NCBI GenBank assembly: GCA_017406955.1
Contig: JAFQXM010000007.1
Coordinates: forward strand, 337,564-401,563
Reading direction: 5' to 3'
DNA: 64,000 nucleotides
From: Bacilli bacterium
Lineage (GTDB): Bacteria; Bacillota_I; Bacilli_A; RF39; UBA660
Position numbers and translations under genes: made by a program. Under the pieces are notes generated by a model. The model was not told the DNA's origin. It saw only the letters and a list, made by a program, of their open reading frames with translations, and did no database searches. This document shows, piece by piece, positions 36,725 through 45,176 of the stretch (its first letter is position 1; every line of letters starts with the position of its first letter).

Positions 36725-36801
36725 GGTTCCATGGTGCAGCTGGTTAACACGTCTGCCTGTCACGCAGAAGATCGCGGGTTCGAGTCCCGTTGGAACCGCC
36801 A
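36725..36801 (+). tRNA. tRNA-Asp (GUC)
   Basis: Anticodon stem TCTGC/GCAGA, loop CTGTCAC, anticodon GTC. Discriminator G, CCA encoded. Confidence 0.97.
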
Positions 36802-36804
36802 TTT

Positions 36805-36880
36805 GGCTTCATAGCTCAGTCGGTAGAGCAAGGGACTGAAAATCCCTGTGTCGCTGGTTCGATTCCCGCTGGAGCCACCA
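36805..36880 (+). tRNA. tRNA-Phe (GAA)
   Basis: Anticodon stem AGGGA/TCCCT, loop CTGAAAA, anticodon GAA. CCA is encoded. Confidence 0.97.
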
Positions 36881-36919
36881 TTTTATTGTTTACAAGTAGT
36901 AGCTGGCTTTTGATATCCT

Positions 36920-36996
36920 GCGCTCGTAGCTCAGTTGGATAGAGTGTTTGGCTACGAACCAAAAGGTCGGGGGTTCGAATCCCTCCGAGCGCACCA
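36920..36996 (+). tRNA. tRNA-Arg (ACG)
   Basis: Anticodon stem TTTGG/CCAAA, loop CTACGAA, anticodon ACG, expected to be edited to ICG. CCA is encoded. Confidence 0.97.
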
Positions 36997-37000
36997 GTCT

Positions 37001-37077
37001 CGGGAAGTGGCTCAACTTGGTAGAGCACTTGGTTTGGGACCAAGGGGTTGCAGGTTCAAATCCTGTCTTCCCGACCA
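37001..37077 (+). tRNA. tRNA-Pro (UGG)
   Basis: Anticodon stem CTTGG/CCAAG, loop TTTGGGA, anticodon TGG. Acceptor CGGGAAG/CTTCCCG, CCA encoded. Last of the unit. Confidence 0.97.
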
Positions 37078-37088
37078 TTTGAAGTATA

Positions 37089-37112
37089 AGCAATCGTTTG
37101 ATTGCTTTTTTT
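37089..37112 (+). terminator. Terminator of the second tRNA operon
   Basis: AGCAATC and GATTGCT with loop GTTT, then seven T. Confidence 0.92.
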
Positions 37113-37170
37113 ATTGTTATTTTAGTAAAAATAGGTTATAATATAGGCTAATTCGAAAAGGAGATAGTTT

Positions 37171-38364
37171 ATGGATTTAAATATAATAAAAAAAGAATAT
37201 CTTCGTAAAATTTTAAAAGCAAGTTTAAATGGTCAAAAATATTCTACTGTTTTTATTAGAGCAACTTTTCCATTATATGATTTAAAAGATATTTTAGAAG
37301 AGTTAAAATATGAGTTTAATATTGAAAATATCATTTTTTTTGATGTTGACTATGATAAAATTAAATCTTTTTATGAAACTAATCCATCAGAAGATGAAAT
37401 AGAAAAATTTATTCCAAAATATCCTATACCAACTGGTAATATGAAAGTAATTATTCTTACTGATGATAGTACATATTATTCAAATTATATGAGTAGTGAA
37501 TATACTGAAGATTATATAGATGATTTCTTTAAATATAATAGTGAGTTATTTGATATTATTTCTACATTAGAAAATAAAATAACAATATCTGCTTGTCCTA
37601 ATAAAGAATGGGCAAAATATTTATATGGAAGTCAAAATAGGTTATCAGACTTATGGAAAATAATTAATAGTAATATACCTGATATAGATCAATCAAATAT
37701 AGAGTCAAGAAATATGATAGAACGAAGAAACGAATTAAATAAGATGAATATTCGTAATTTACATTTTTATACAGATTTAGGAACAGATTTTAGTATATCT
37801 TTAAATCCTTCTTCTATTTGGGTATGTTATCCAGAAGAACTTGGAGGTAAGGCTAATTACTATAATTATCCTTCTTATGAGATATTTACTTCTCCTAATT
37901 GTTATTCTGGAAATGGAAAAATTGTTTTATCTAAAAAATTTAAATTTTTTTATGAAAAAGTAATAAATAGTGCAACACTTGAATTCTCAAAAGGGAGAAT
38001 AGTAAGTTGTGTTTCTGATAATGATTATTTTGATGATATTGTTAAAAAGAGGACATTTGGGTTATATAGAATAGGTGAGATTGCTTTAGTAGCTAATTCT
38101 TCTCCTTTAAAATATAGTGACTTTTATGGGACACGTTCATTGGATGAAAATACTGCTTGTCATTTTGCTTTGGGTGATTCTATTGGTGATTGTATTGGTA
38201 TTTCAGAAGATAAGTTAGCAGCTAAGGGCCCAAGATATTATCGTTACAATACATCTGATTACCATGAAGATATTGTTTTTGGAAATGATAGTATAGTAGT
38301 TGAAGCAGAAACACAACAAAAACAAAAAGTATTATTAATTGAAAAAGGTGAATGGAAACTATAA
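37171..38364 (+). CDS. M29-family aminopeptidase (AmpS/AmpT-like)
   Basis: A 397-residue metallo-aminopeptidase of family M29. Metal-ligand regions are visible in the C-terminal half: GLYRIGEIALVANSSPL, SLDENTACHFALGDSIG and YHEDIVFGNDSI. It is cytoplasmic. TATAAT (37137-37142) and AAAGGAGATAG precede the start. The next gene starts 22 bp later, so the two are probably co-transcribed. Confidence 0.9.
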   Translation: MDLNIIKKEYLRKILKASLNGQKYSTVFIRATFPLYDLKDILEELKYEFNIENIIFFDVDYDKIKSFYETNPSEDEIEKFIPKYPIPTGNMKVIILTDDSTYYSNYMSSEYTEDYIDDFFKYNSELFDIISTLENKITISACPNKEWAKYLYGSQNRLSDLWKIINSNIPDIDQSNIESRNMIERRNELNKMNIRNLHFYTDLGTDFSISLNPSSIWVCYPEELGGKANYYNYPSYEIFTSPNCYSGNGKIVLSKKFKFFYEKVINSATLEFSKGRIVSCVSDNDYFDDIVKKRTFGLYRIGEIALVANSSPLKYSDFYGTRSLDENTACHFALGDSIGDCIGISEDKLAAKGPRYYRYNTSDYHEDIVFGNDSIVVEAETQQKQKVLLIEKGEWKL

Positions 38365-38386
38365 AAAGTAATAAGGGGGTGTTGGT

Positions 38387-39595
38387 ATGAAAGTTGAAAG
38401 GATTGGGGTAAATCAATCAATTTTAAAAACGGATATTGATTATTCTGCTCTTTTTGATTTACTTGAGGTACTTAGATTTAATTGTATTAAGAATGAAGCT
38501 ATTTTTGATAAAGATAGTGATTTGTTTTATGATTTTAAAAAATATACAATTCCTGAAATTATGGAGCTTATTGAGTGTATGGATATTTCTAAAAGGTCAA
38601 AGGAATATCTTTTAAACAAAGATAATTTATATGCTTGTTTAACTTTTATGGTTATGCAAGGTAAAGTTTTAATAGGTGATGTTATAGGTGGAGATAATAC
38701 TTATCAAATATTACCAAGAGATTTTATGGGGAGAAGTTATTTTTTTAAAAATAGTGATATTTCAGTTGCATATCCTAATAAATTTTTTGTTGTTTCTGAT
38801 ACACATATTGGTGATAAAAATATTGAGGATTTTTCTATGATTCATACTATTTTTAGATATGCTAAGTACATATTAAATATAGATACAGTAATTCACTTGG
38901 GTGATGTTTTTCAAGGAATAAGGTTGGATAAAGGATCTTATAAAGGATATAATTATTCTTCACCAGAAGTTAGAAAAATACTTGATGAGCAATTAGAAAA
39001 ATTTCAAAAATATTTTCCTGATTTTTTAAAAGTTATTGCGATTGAAGGTAATAAAGATGAGAGTATTGTCCAATATTTAAGTAATTTTTTTGTTTCTGGT
39101 AGTAGGGCTAATCATATGTTATTGTCTTTTATGAAACCTAACTTTCATTTGCTAAGAAAAAGAGAATATGGTTATTATATTGACTCAAAGGGAATTCGTA
39201 TTGGACTTTCACATCCATTACGTTTTAATGATTTTTTCCCTTATGTTAAAACCTATGATATTGATAGAAATGATTCTTTTGCTGAATTATTAAAAAAGGT
39301 TAACTCTAGAGATGTTGATGTTTCTTTATCCGGACACTATCATTTTAATGTAAATCGTATTATTAATGATGATAATGGAATTACGAGAAGAGTTTGTGAA
39401 GTTGTCCCTTCTTTATCAAAACTTTGCTATGAAACAGAAGAACCTTGTTGTGCTATGGTTTTTCGTTTTATAACGAATGAAGATAATTATACAACAGATT
39501 TTGGGATAACGCCTTTATATTATAGGAATAATAAGGTAGTAGAAGGTGAAGAGAGAATTTATTCTACTAATAGTAAATTATTACAAAAAAAATGA
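38387..39595 (+). CDS. Calcineurin-like metallophosphoesterase
   Basis: A 402-residue protein. An N-terminal helical region (about 1-120) is followed by a phosphoesterase core with the full motif set: VSDTHIGDKN, IHLGDVFQG, EGNKDES (GNxD/E form) and SGHYHFNVN. The substrate is unknown; MPEs act on nucleic acids, cyclic nucleotides or phospholipids. GGGGGTGTTGGT precedes the start. The N-terminal extension makes it larger than single-domain MPEs. Confidence 0.9.
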   Translation: MKVERIGVNQSILKTDIDYSALFDLLEVLRFNCIKNEAIFDKDSDLFYDFKKYTIPEIMELIECMDISKRSKEYLLNKDNLYACLTFMVMQGKVLIGDVIGGDNTYQILPRDFMGRSYFFKNSDISVAYPNKFFVVSDTHIGDKNIEDFSMIHTIFRYAKYILNIDTVIHLGDVFQGIRLDKGSYKGYNYSSPEVRKILDEQLEKFQKYFPDFLKVIAIEGNKDESIVQYLSNFFVSGSRANHMLLSFMKPNFHLLRKREYGYYIDSKGIRIGLSHPLRFNDFFPYVKTYDIDRNDSFAELLKKVNSRDVDVSLSGHYHFNVNRIINDDNGITRRVCEVVPSLSKLCYETEEPCCAMVFRFITNEDNYTTDFGITPLYYRNNKVVEGEERIYSTNSKLLQKK

Positions 39596-39618
39596 AATAG
39601 TTGATATTTCATTTTTTT
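39585..39618. terminator. Bidirectional terminator
   Basis: AATGAAAT and ATTTCATT flanked by A and T runs, placed between the convergent phosphoesterase and zinc-ribbon genes. Confidence 0.85.
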
Positions 39619-39626
39619 GTGAAACA

Positions 39627-40337
39627 TTATTTAAACATTTTATCTGCCATTTCTCTAGTTATTATTTTAGGTTTGTAGTTTGAATTCTCTTCTTGATTTT
39701 TTCCATCTTGATATTTTTCTAATTTTGGTAATGCTGAATAAATATCTTTAGTGAAAGCTATAGGTTTACTTTTTAAATATTCTCTATATTCATCGAAAGA
39801 CATTATTTTTCCACAGCAAGTACATTTATAATAACTGCTTCTTTTCATTCTATGACCAGCTAACTCACATATTCTCTTTTTAAAATTATCTTCTAATCTT
39901 GATATTTCTTCTAGTACCATACGATAAGTTCTTCCATCTATTTGTAAATTCTTATCATCATAAGCAGACTTAGGAAATTCCTGTTTTTTGTACTCTATAT
40001 GAGGAAATTCGTATGTTGCACCTTCACTAAAGTAATCATGGCCACAGATAGAACATTTATATGAGATGTGATAAATAGTTTCATAGCCAGCAAAAGAATG
40101 CCAACCAGTTTCTCCAATTCTTTCATAATTTGTAACATAATAGTGATGCTCATATTTATCACAATAAAGTTCAGGGAATGATTCTAAATCTTTTTTCAAT
40201 TTTTCTAATTCATCATTTGTTTTAATGATTTCATTTTCAATACCCTGTATTACATTAATCTTTAATTGATTCAAATCTATAGGTTGCTCTTTATTTAAAT
40301 TCCATTTATTTATTATTCTATTAATAACAATATTCAT
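39627..40337 (-). CDS. Zinc-ribbon protein, tandem copy 1
   Basis: A 236-residue soluble protein with two Cys pairs: CSICGHDYFSEGA in the middle and CTCCGKIMSFDEYREYL near the C-terminus. Each has partners nearby, suggesting two zinc sites. A conserved LQIDGRTYRMVLEEISRLED segment links them. It is a paralogue of the gene at 40399-41124, and both share near-identical upstream DNA with AAAGGAGA. Function unknown. Confidence 0.6.
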   Translation of the reverse strand: MNIVINRIINKWNLNKEQPIDLNQLKINVIQGIENEIIKTNDELEKLKKDLESFPELYCDKYEHHYYVTNYERIGETGWHSFAGYETIYHISYKCSICGHDYFSEGATYEFPHIEYKKQEFPKSAYDDKNLQIDGRTYRMVLEEISRLEDNFKKRICELAGHRMKRSSYYKCTCCGKIMSFDEYREYLKSKPIAFTKDIYSALPKLEKYQDGKNQEENSNYKPKIITREMADKMFK

Positions 40338-40398
40338 ATTATTCTCCTTTGTTGATGATATATTCTATATAATTTTAAATAAATAAAGATTACATATA

Positions 40399-41124
40399 TT
40401 AATTATATTTTATTTTTTTTGTTTTTGCTGTGGAAGATTCATTGTTTGCCTGTGTTTCTTTTTGTTTTTCTTCATTTTGATATTCTTCAAATGTTGGTAA
40501 TGAAGCAAAAGTATCTCTAGTGAGAGTTATAGGATTATCTTTTAAATAATCTCTATATTCATCAAAAGACATTGTTTTTCCACAACAAATACATTTATAA
40601 TAACTTTTTCTTGTCATTGTATGTCCAGCTAACTCACATATTTTCTTTTTTAACTTTTGTCGATATACAATGTAATCTTCTAATCTTGATATTTCTTCTA
40701 GTGTCATTCGATAAGTTCTTCCATCTATTTGTAAATCTTTATCATCATATAAATCAATTGGAATTTTTCTTTCATAATATCCTCTACTTGGAGTACTAAA
40801 TGTTGATCCTTCACTATAGTGACAATGTCCACAGACAGTACATTTATATGTGATTTCATAAATAGATTCATAACCAGCAAATGAATGGCGACCTGTATCT
40901 CTCTTTTTATAACAACTTGTGATAACGTAACTGTGTCTATTTTTTTTGCAATAAAGTTTTGGGAATGATTCTAAATTTTCTTTCAATTTTTCTAATTCAT
41001 TATTTGCTTTATTGATTTCATTTTCATTACCATGAATTACATTAAGCTTTAACTGATTTAAATCTATAGGTTGATATTTATTTAAATTCCATTTTTTTAT
41101 TATTTTATTAATAGCAATATTCAT
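40399..41124 (-). CDS. Zinc-ribbon protein, tandem copy 2
   Basis: A 241-residue paralogue of the preceding entry: CTVCGHCHYSEGS and CICCGKTMSFDEYRDYL motifs, and the same DLQIDGRTYRM segment. The C-terminal tail differs (Glu/Gln/Thr-rich, no match to copy 1). The common upstream block TTTCTCCTTTGTTGATGATATATTCTA (plus-strand sense, 20 of these bases shared exactly) shows duplication included the promoter. Confidence 0.6.
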   Translation of the reverse strand: MNIAINKIIKKWNLNKYQPIDLNQLKLNVIHGNENEINKANNELEKLKENLESFPKLYCKKNRHSYVITSCYKKRDTGRHSFAGYESIYEITYKCTVCGHCHYSEGSTFSTPSRGYYERKIPIDLYDDKDLQIDGRTYRMTLEEISRLEDYIVYRQKLKKKICELAGHTMTRKSYYKCICCGKTMSFDEYRDYLKDNPITLTRDTFASLPTFEEYQNEEKQKETQANNESSTAKTKKIKYN

Positions 41125-41197
41125 ATCGTTTCTCCTTTGTTGATGATATATTCTATCATAAATTTAAAATAATACAAGAATTGTTTTTTAGTATAAG

Positions 41198-41223
41198 AAA
41201 ACTAACTATAAATAGTTAGTTTT
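41198..41223 (-). terminator. Terminator of proS
   Basis: An 11-bp perfect stem, AAAACTAACTA and TAGTTAGTTTT, with loop TAAA, 21 bp after the proS stop. Confidence 0.85.
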
Positions 41224-41243
41224 GATTGTTTATAAACTATTTT

Positions 41244-42686
41244 TTAATATGATTTTCCCCAGACAACCATATGTTTTGCTTTTTTTCCACAACAGACACA
41301 GGTATTTGATAGATGTTCTTGTTCTTCTGGTATACATCTAGATCCAAATCCTTCGGTCTCTGTCTTTATTTTGTCTTCACAGTTTTCATCTCCACACCAC
41401 ATAGCTTTAATGAAACCGATTTTATTCTTACTTATTTCTTTCATTTCATCCATGTCTTTAGCTGTATAGATATGATTATCTAGGAAGTTTTTGGCATTAT
41501 TATACATATCATTTTGCATTTCTTCTAAAATATTTTGAATTTCATTTTCTATTTCATTGATTTTTAAAGTTATCTTTTTTCTGTCATTTCTTCTAACAAT
41601 TATTAATTCATTTTTTTCGATATCTTTTGGACCAATTTCAATTCTTAGAGGAATTCCTAATATTTCTTGCTCTGAATATTTAAATCCAGGTGATTTTTCA
41701 GAATCATCAATTTTAGCTCTAATATTTAATTTTTGTAGTTTATCTAATATTTCTTTGGCTTTGTCTAGAACACCTTCTTTTTGTTGAGCTATTGGTATAA
41801 TCATGACTTGAGTAGGAGCAATTCTTGGTGGTAATACTAATCCATCATCATCTCCATGAACCATAATAATGGCACCTATGATTCTAGTAGATAATCCCCA
41901 ACTAGTTTCATAGCAACTATGTAATTTATTTTCTTTATCTAAATATTTAATATTAAATGAATCTGGAAAACCAGAACCAAAGAAATGAGATGTTCCTGAT
42001 TGAAGAGATTTTCCATCATGCATCATAGCTTCTATAGTGTAGGTATCTTCAGCACCGGCAAATTTTTCACTTTCTGTTTTCTTTCCACAAACAAGAGGAA
42101 TTGCTAAATCTTTTGTAACAAAGTCATAATAAACTTGGAACATTTGCTTGGTTCTTTTTTCAGCTTCTTCGTGAGTAGCATGAAGAGTATGACCTTCTTG
42201 CCATAAAAATTCTCTACTTCTTAAGAATGGTCTAGTAGTTTTTTCCCATCTCAATACAGAACACCATTGATTCCATATTAATGGTAAATCTCGATAAGAC
42301 TTTACTTGTTTTTGCCAAACGTCACAGAATAGAGTTTCAGAAGTAGGACGAATACAACATTTTTCTTCTAAGTCTTCATTTCCACCTTTTGTTACCCAAG
42401 CTACTTCTGGAGCAAAGCCAGCAATATGATCTTTTTCTTTTTGTAATAGACTTTCTGGAATTAACATTGGTAAGGATACATTTTCTACTCCTGTTTCTTT
42501 AAAATATTTATCTAATTTTTTTTGGATGTTTTCCCATATAGCATAGCCATTTGGTAGGTAATTTAAACAACCTCTCATACTAGAATAATCACACAATTTT
42601 GCTTCTCTTACGACATCTGTATACCATGAAGCAAAATCAGTATCTCTAGCTGTAATTTTTTCAACGAATTTTTTTTCATTAGCCAT
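41244..42686 (-). CDS. proS: Proline-tRNA ligase, archaeal/eukaryote type
   Basis: A 480-residue class II ProRS of the short type without the editing insertion. Class II motifs are [16 protein letters not shown] and [23 protein letters not shown]. The C-terminal zinc-type domain has Cys in WCGDENCED and [10 protein letters not shown], and it ends in Tyr as is typical. The ATG at 42686 has AAGGAGAG 9 bp before it, so it is preferred over the in-frame ATG at 42707 that lies within this site. Confidence 0.96.
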   Translation of the reverse strand: MANEKKFVEKITARDTDFASWYTDVVREAKLCDYSSMRGCLNYLPNGYAIWENIQKKLDKYFKETGVENVSLPMLIPESLLQKEKDHIAGFAPEVAWVTKGGNEDLEEKCCIRPTSETLFCDVWQKQVKSYRDLPLIWNQWCSVLRWEKTTRPFLRSREFLWQEGHTLHATHEEAEKRTKQMFQVYYDFVTKDLAIPLVCGKKTESEKFAGAEDTYTIEAMMHDGKSLQSGTSHFFGSGFPDSFNIKYLDKENKLHSCYETSWGLSTRIIGAIIMVHGDDDGLVLPPRIAPTQVMIIPIAQQKEGVLDKAKEILDKLQKLNIRAKIDDSEKSPGFKYSEQEILGIPLRIEIGPKDIEKNELIIVRRNDRKKITLKINEIENEIQNILEEMQNDMYNNAKNFLDNHIYTAKDMDEMKEISKNKIGFIKAMWCGDENCEDKIKTETEGFGSRCIPEEQEHLSNTCVCCGKKAKHMVVWGKSY

Positions 42687-42785
42687 AGACTTTCTCTCCT
42701 TTTTCAAGGTAATTTTATCATACTAGGTTTATTAAATCAAATAATAATTATGTTCTGTCTACATATAATGGAATAGGTGATATTG

Positions 42786-42962
42786 TTGAAAAAATTGATA
42801 CTTCTATTTTTTCTTTTCTTTTTTCCTTTTCAATGTAATGCTTATACTGATACAGCTCATAGTAGTATTGTTATGGATGTAGATAGTGGAAGAATTCTCT
42901 ATCAAAAAAACTCACATGACGTTAGATTAATTGCATCTATTACGAATATAATGACTACATAG
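42786..42962 (+). pseudogene. Truncated D-Ala-D-Ala carboxypeptidase (DacF/PBP5-like) gene
   Basis: Fifty-eight codons from a TTG start with AGGTGAT before it. The product has a signal peptide, then HSSIVMDVDSGRILYQKNSH, the N-terminal strand of low-molecular-weight penicillin-binding proteins. It then reads SITNIMTT and stops, where intact genes read SxTKIMT; the catalytic Lys codon of the SxxK motif is lost. The remaining 300 or so residues of the enzyme are absent downstream, where element genes begin. It looks like a gene cut by insertion. Confidence 0.75.
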
Positions 42963-43095
42963 TGATGAACGATGAATTTACAAGGAATGCTTCAAATATA
43001 TGCACAAATAAATATAAAGTATTCTATGATACTAGTGTAAACATTGTTCATGCTTAACATTAGTTCTTTTTTTTGGGAACGAAAGGAGAATTAAA

Positions 43096-43833
43096 ATGGC
43101 AGTTTTTAAAATAGAGAAAAATAAGAATTATACAGTTATGTCTAACTATCATCTACAAGATAGAAATCTATCTTATAAAGCAAAAGGACTATTATCATTT
43201 ATGTTATCATTACCAGATGATTGGGATTATTCATTAAAAGGGTTATGTAAAATAAGTAAGGAAAATGAAACATCAATTAAAACTGGATTAAAGGAATTAA
43301 AAGATTATGGTTATCTAGTAATAGATAAGTTATTCCCTAATCAAACTCAAAGTGGAAAAATAGAATATAGATATAATATTTATGAAATACCTATAACTTT
43401 AAATCAAGAGGGTGAAAATCTACCCCTTGAAATTCAATCGGTAGAAAATCAAAGACAAATAAATACTAATATAATAAATACTAATAACAAAGAGGATAAA
43501 TTAGATAAACAAATATCCTCTTTTTTCAATGAGAAAGAACATCATATTTTAACTATTGATCTAATTAAGTTAGGTTATATAAAAGAAGATGATATGAGGA
43601 TATTTGATTATGATGAATTATTTAATGAATATATGAATAATGGAGTTTCTTATAGAGATTTAATAAAAGTAGTTAATTATACTTGTTCAAGAATTGTAGA
43701 TAGAAAGTTTAAAGATGAAGACGGTATTCCTATAAAAAATAAATACTCTTATTTAAGAACTTCAATTAATGATAATTTAGATAGAATAAATTTAGAGTTA
43801 GATGATCTATGGGAAGATTACGAGTTATACTAA
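43096..43833 (+). CDS. Winged-helix replication-initiator-like protein of the mobile element
   Basis: A 245-residue protein. Its N-terminal 100 residues match the helix-turn-helix proteins common in Bacillota conjugative elements and phages: NYTVMSNYHLQDRNLSYKAK, then LSLPDDWDYSLKGLC and a second helix pair. The C-terminal half, after a linker, has a DnaD-like helical look (NGVSYRDLIKVVNYTCSRIVD). It may act in replication or regulation of the element. GAAAGGAGA precedes the start. It is the first intact gene after the truncated carboxypeptidase. Confidence 0.7.
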   Translation: MAVFKIEKNKNYTVMSNYHLQDRNLSYKAKGLLSFMLSLPDDWDYSLKGLCKISKENETSIKTGLKELKDYGYLVIDKLFPNQTQSGKIEYRYNIYEIPITLNQEGENLPLEIQSVENQRQINTNIINTNNKEDKLDKQISSFFNEKEHHILTIDLIKLGYIKEDDMRIFDYDELFNEYMNNGVSYRDLIKVVNYTCSRIVDRKFKDEDGIPIKNKYSYLRTSINDNLDRINLELDDLWEDYELY

Positions 43834-43848
43834 ATTAACGCACAAAAA

Positions 43849-43906
43849 AATCGTCCCTATACTAGCAGACGATTCTACTACATCAACCTAATACTGCTCG
43901 GTTGAT
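43849..43906. ncRNA. Pair of similar hairpins downstream of the initiator gene
   Basis: AATCGTC/GACGATT (loop 12 nt) is followed 7 bp later by ATCAACC/GGTTGAT (loop 11 nt). The loops share ATACT(A)GC. No T-run follows directly, so they are not plain terminators. They could be part of a small RNA or a protein-binding site. The strand is not determined. Confidence 0.4.
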
Positions 43907-44032
43907 ATATACATAATAGCACACTTGTTTTTTTAAATCAACATTTTTTGACAAAATTATCAAAAAAATTCAGTGATGTCATCTCGTGTTTATTTTTGCT
44001 TAACTTGTATAAACTAGAAATGGTGGTGCTAG

Positions 44033-44290
44033 TTGATAACAAAAAATATTCGTAAAATATTAAGTGAAAATGTAAAATATTATAGATTTAAAATTGGTTA
44101 TACACAAGAACAACTTGCTGAAAAGTGTGATATAAGTCCAAGATATTTAAGTGATATAGAAAATACAAAAGGAAATATACCAATAGATACATTAGAAATT
44201 ATTGCTTATCATTTAAAAGTTGAACCATATATATTACTCAAAGAACATAAACATATGCTTTTGCCTAAGAGAGTCAATATGAAAAAATAA
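44033..44290 (+). CDS. XRE-family transcriptional regulator
   Basis: An 85-residue Cro/CI-type DNA-binding protein; the HTH lies at about residues 10-64 (YTQEQLAEKCDISPRYLSDIE). It starts with TTG preceded by GGTGGTG. It probably regulates element genes. A basic tail follows the domain. Confidence 0.9.
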   Translation: MITKNIRKILSENVKYYRFKIGYTQEQLAEKCDISPRYLSDIENTKGNIPIDTLEIIAYHLKVEPYILLKEHKHMLLPKRVNMKK

Positions 44291-44305
44291 GACTCTTTTT
44301 TTTTT
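44270..44305 (+). terminator. Terminator of the XRE gene
   Basis: AGAGTC and GACTCT with the stop codon in the loop, then ten T. Confidence 0.8.
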
Positions 44306-44316
44306 ATGAAAATTAC

Positions 44317-44342
44317 TAGAACTATCGGTTCTATATTTTTTT
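44317..44342 (+). terminator. Second terminator before the AAA-ClpP operon
   Basis: TAGAAC and GTTCTA with loop TATCG, then T residues. Together with the preceding one it insulates the next operon, whose TATAAT is near 44399. Confidence 0.7.
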
Positions 44343-44435
44343 GTGAAAAAATAATTAGAAATTGGTAGAAAATAAAAGACTAAATTTGATTTTTGTGTTA
44401 TAATTATTTATGAGTATAATAAGGTTGGTGCAGTT

Positions 44436-45164
44436 ATGAATGAAAGTATTTTATTATATGATGTTTATGATGATAATAAAAATGTTTTGAACTCTCAAGT
44501 AATATTTGATAATATTATAGGTTTTGAAATTCCGAGTAATTGTTATTTTGATAAGAATGAAACAATTTTGAAAGAACATATTTTAAAATTAAAAACTAGT
44601 GATGATGACATAAATATATACTTTGATAAATATGATGAAAAATCATATGATAAAAAACTTAATGAAATAAAAAGAAAATATAATATAACTGAAGAATTTA
44701 CAAATTATAGAGGACAAAAAATAATAGAATATGAGGATGAATTAGGTATTAATGTTTTTGCTTATGATGGAATTAATATGATAGTTGTAAACTCAAAATG
44801 TAGCAAGTATTCGAATGAGTATTATGTATTGTACTATATTGCATTCAGTTTTGATTCTGATTGCAATGATAATTATAATAATTCGTATTATCAAAAAAAT
44901 AGTTATTGTATTTTAAAAAATGCTAAACATTTATATGATAAATATAAAGTAAATATAATTAAACATAATCCTTCAGAAACATTAAGAGTCCTTAATAATG
45001 AAAGTTTTTGTAATTATTTAAGTGATAATTCTAATTATGATAATGAATTGAATAATTATTATGTTTTAAAAGATAAAGTGTTTAATGATATAGTTAATAA
45101 AATTACAAATTATATTGATGAAGAATATGATGATCCTAGTTTAATGGATTTTATGGAAGAATAA
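44436..45164 (+). CDS. Unknown acidic protein, first gene of the AAA-ClpP operon
   Basis: A 242-residue soluble protein, rich in Asn, Asp and Tyr. It contains IIGFEIPSNCYFDKNE and later LGINVFAYDGINMIVVNSKC. The phrase 'hydrophobic strand, IP, aromatic/polar loop' also appears in the large TPR protein downstream (CSIIIPRSWS and FNIDFPKELG), as in Mog1/PsbP-like folds; this is a weak pattern reading. It starts 12 bp before the AAA gene, so both are in one operon. I cannot assign a function. Confidence 0.6.
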   Translation: MNESILLYDVYDDNKNVLNSQVIFDNIIGFEIPSNCYFDKNETILKEHILKLKTSDDDINIYFDKYDEKSYDKKLNEIKRKYNITEEFTNYRGQKIIEYEDELGINVFAYDGINMIVVNSKCSKYSNEYYVLYYIAFSFDSDCNDNYNNSYYQKNSYCILKNAKHLYDKYKVNIIKHNPSETLRVLNNESFCNYLSDNSNYDNELNNYYVLKDKVFNDIVNKITNYIDEEYDDPSLMDFMEE

Positions 45165-45176
45165 AGAGGTGCTAGT

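Noticed and set aside
36311..37077. tRNA 3' ends as attachment site for either mobile element
   Set aside because: No integrase or repeated tRNA 3' end was seen next to the cluster, and both tRNA operons have intact promoters and terminators.
35914..37093. Several open frames of 60-97 codons across the tRNA cluster on both strands
   Set aside because: They lie on tRNA genes and their peptides repeat translated tRNA sequence such as GFEPA-type motifs, a known artefact.
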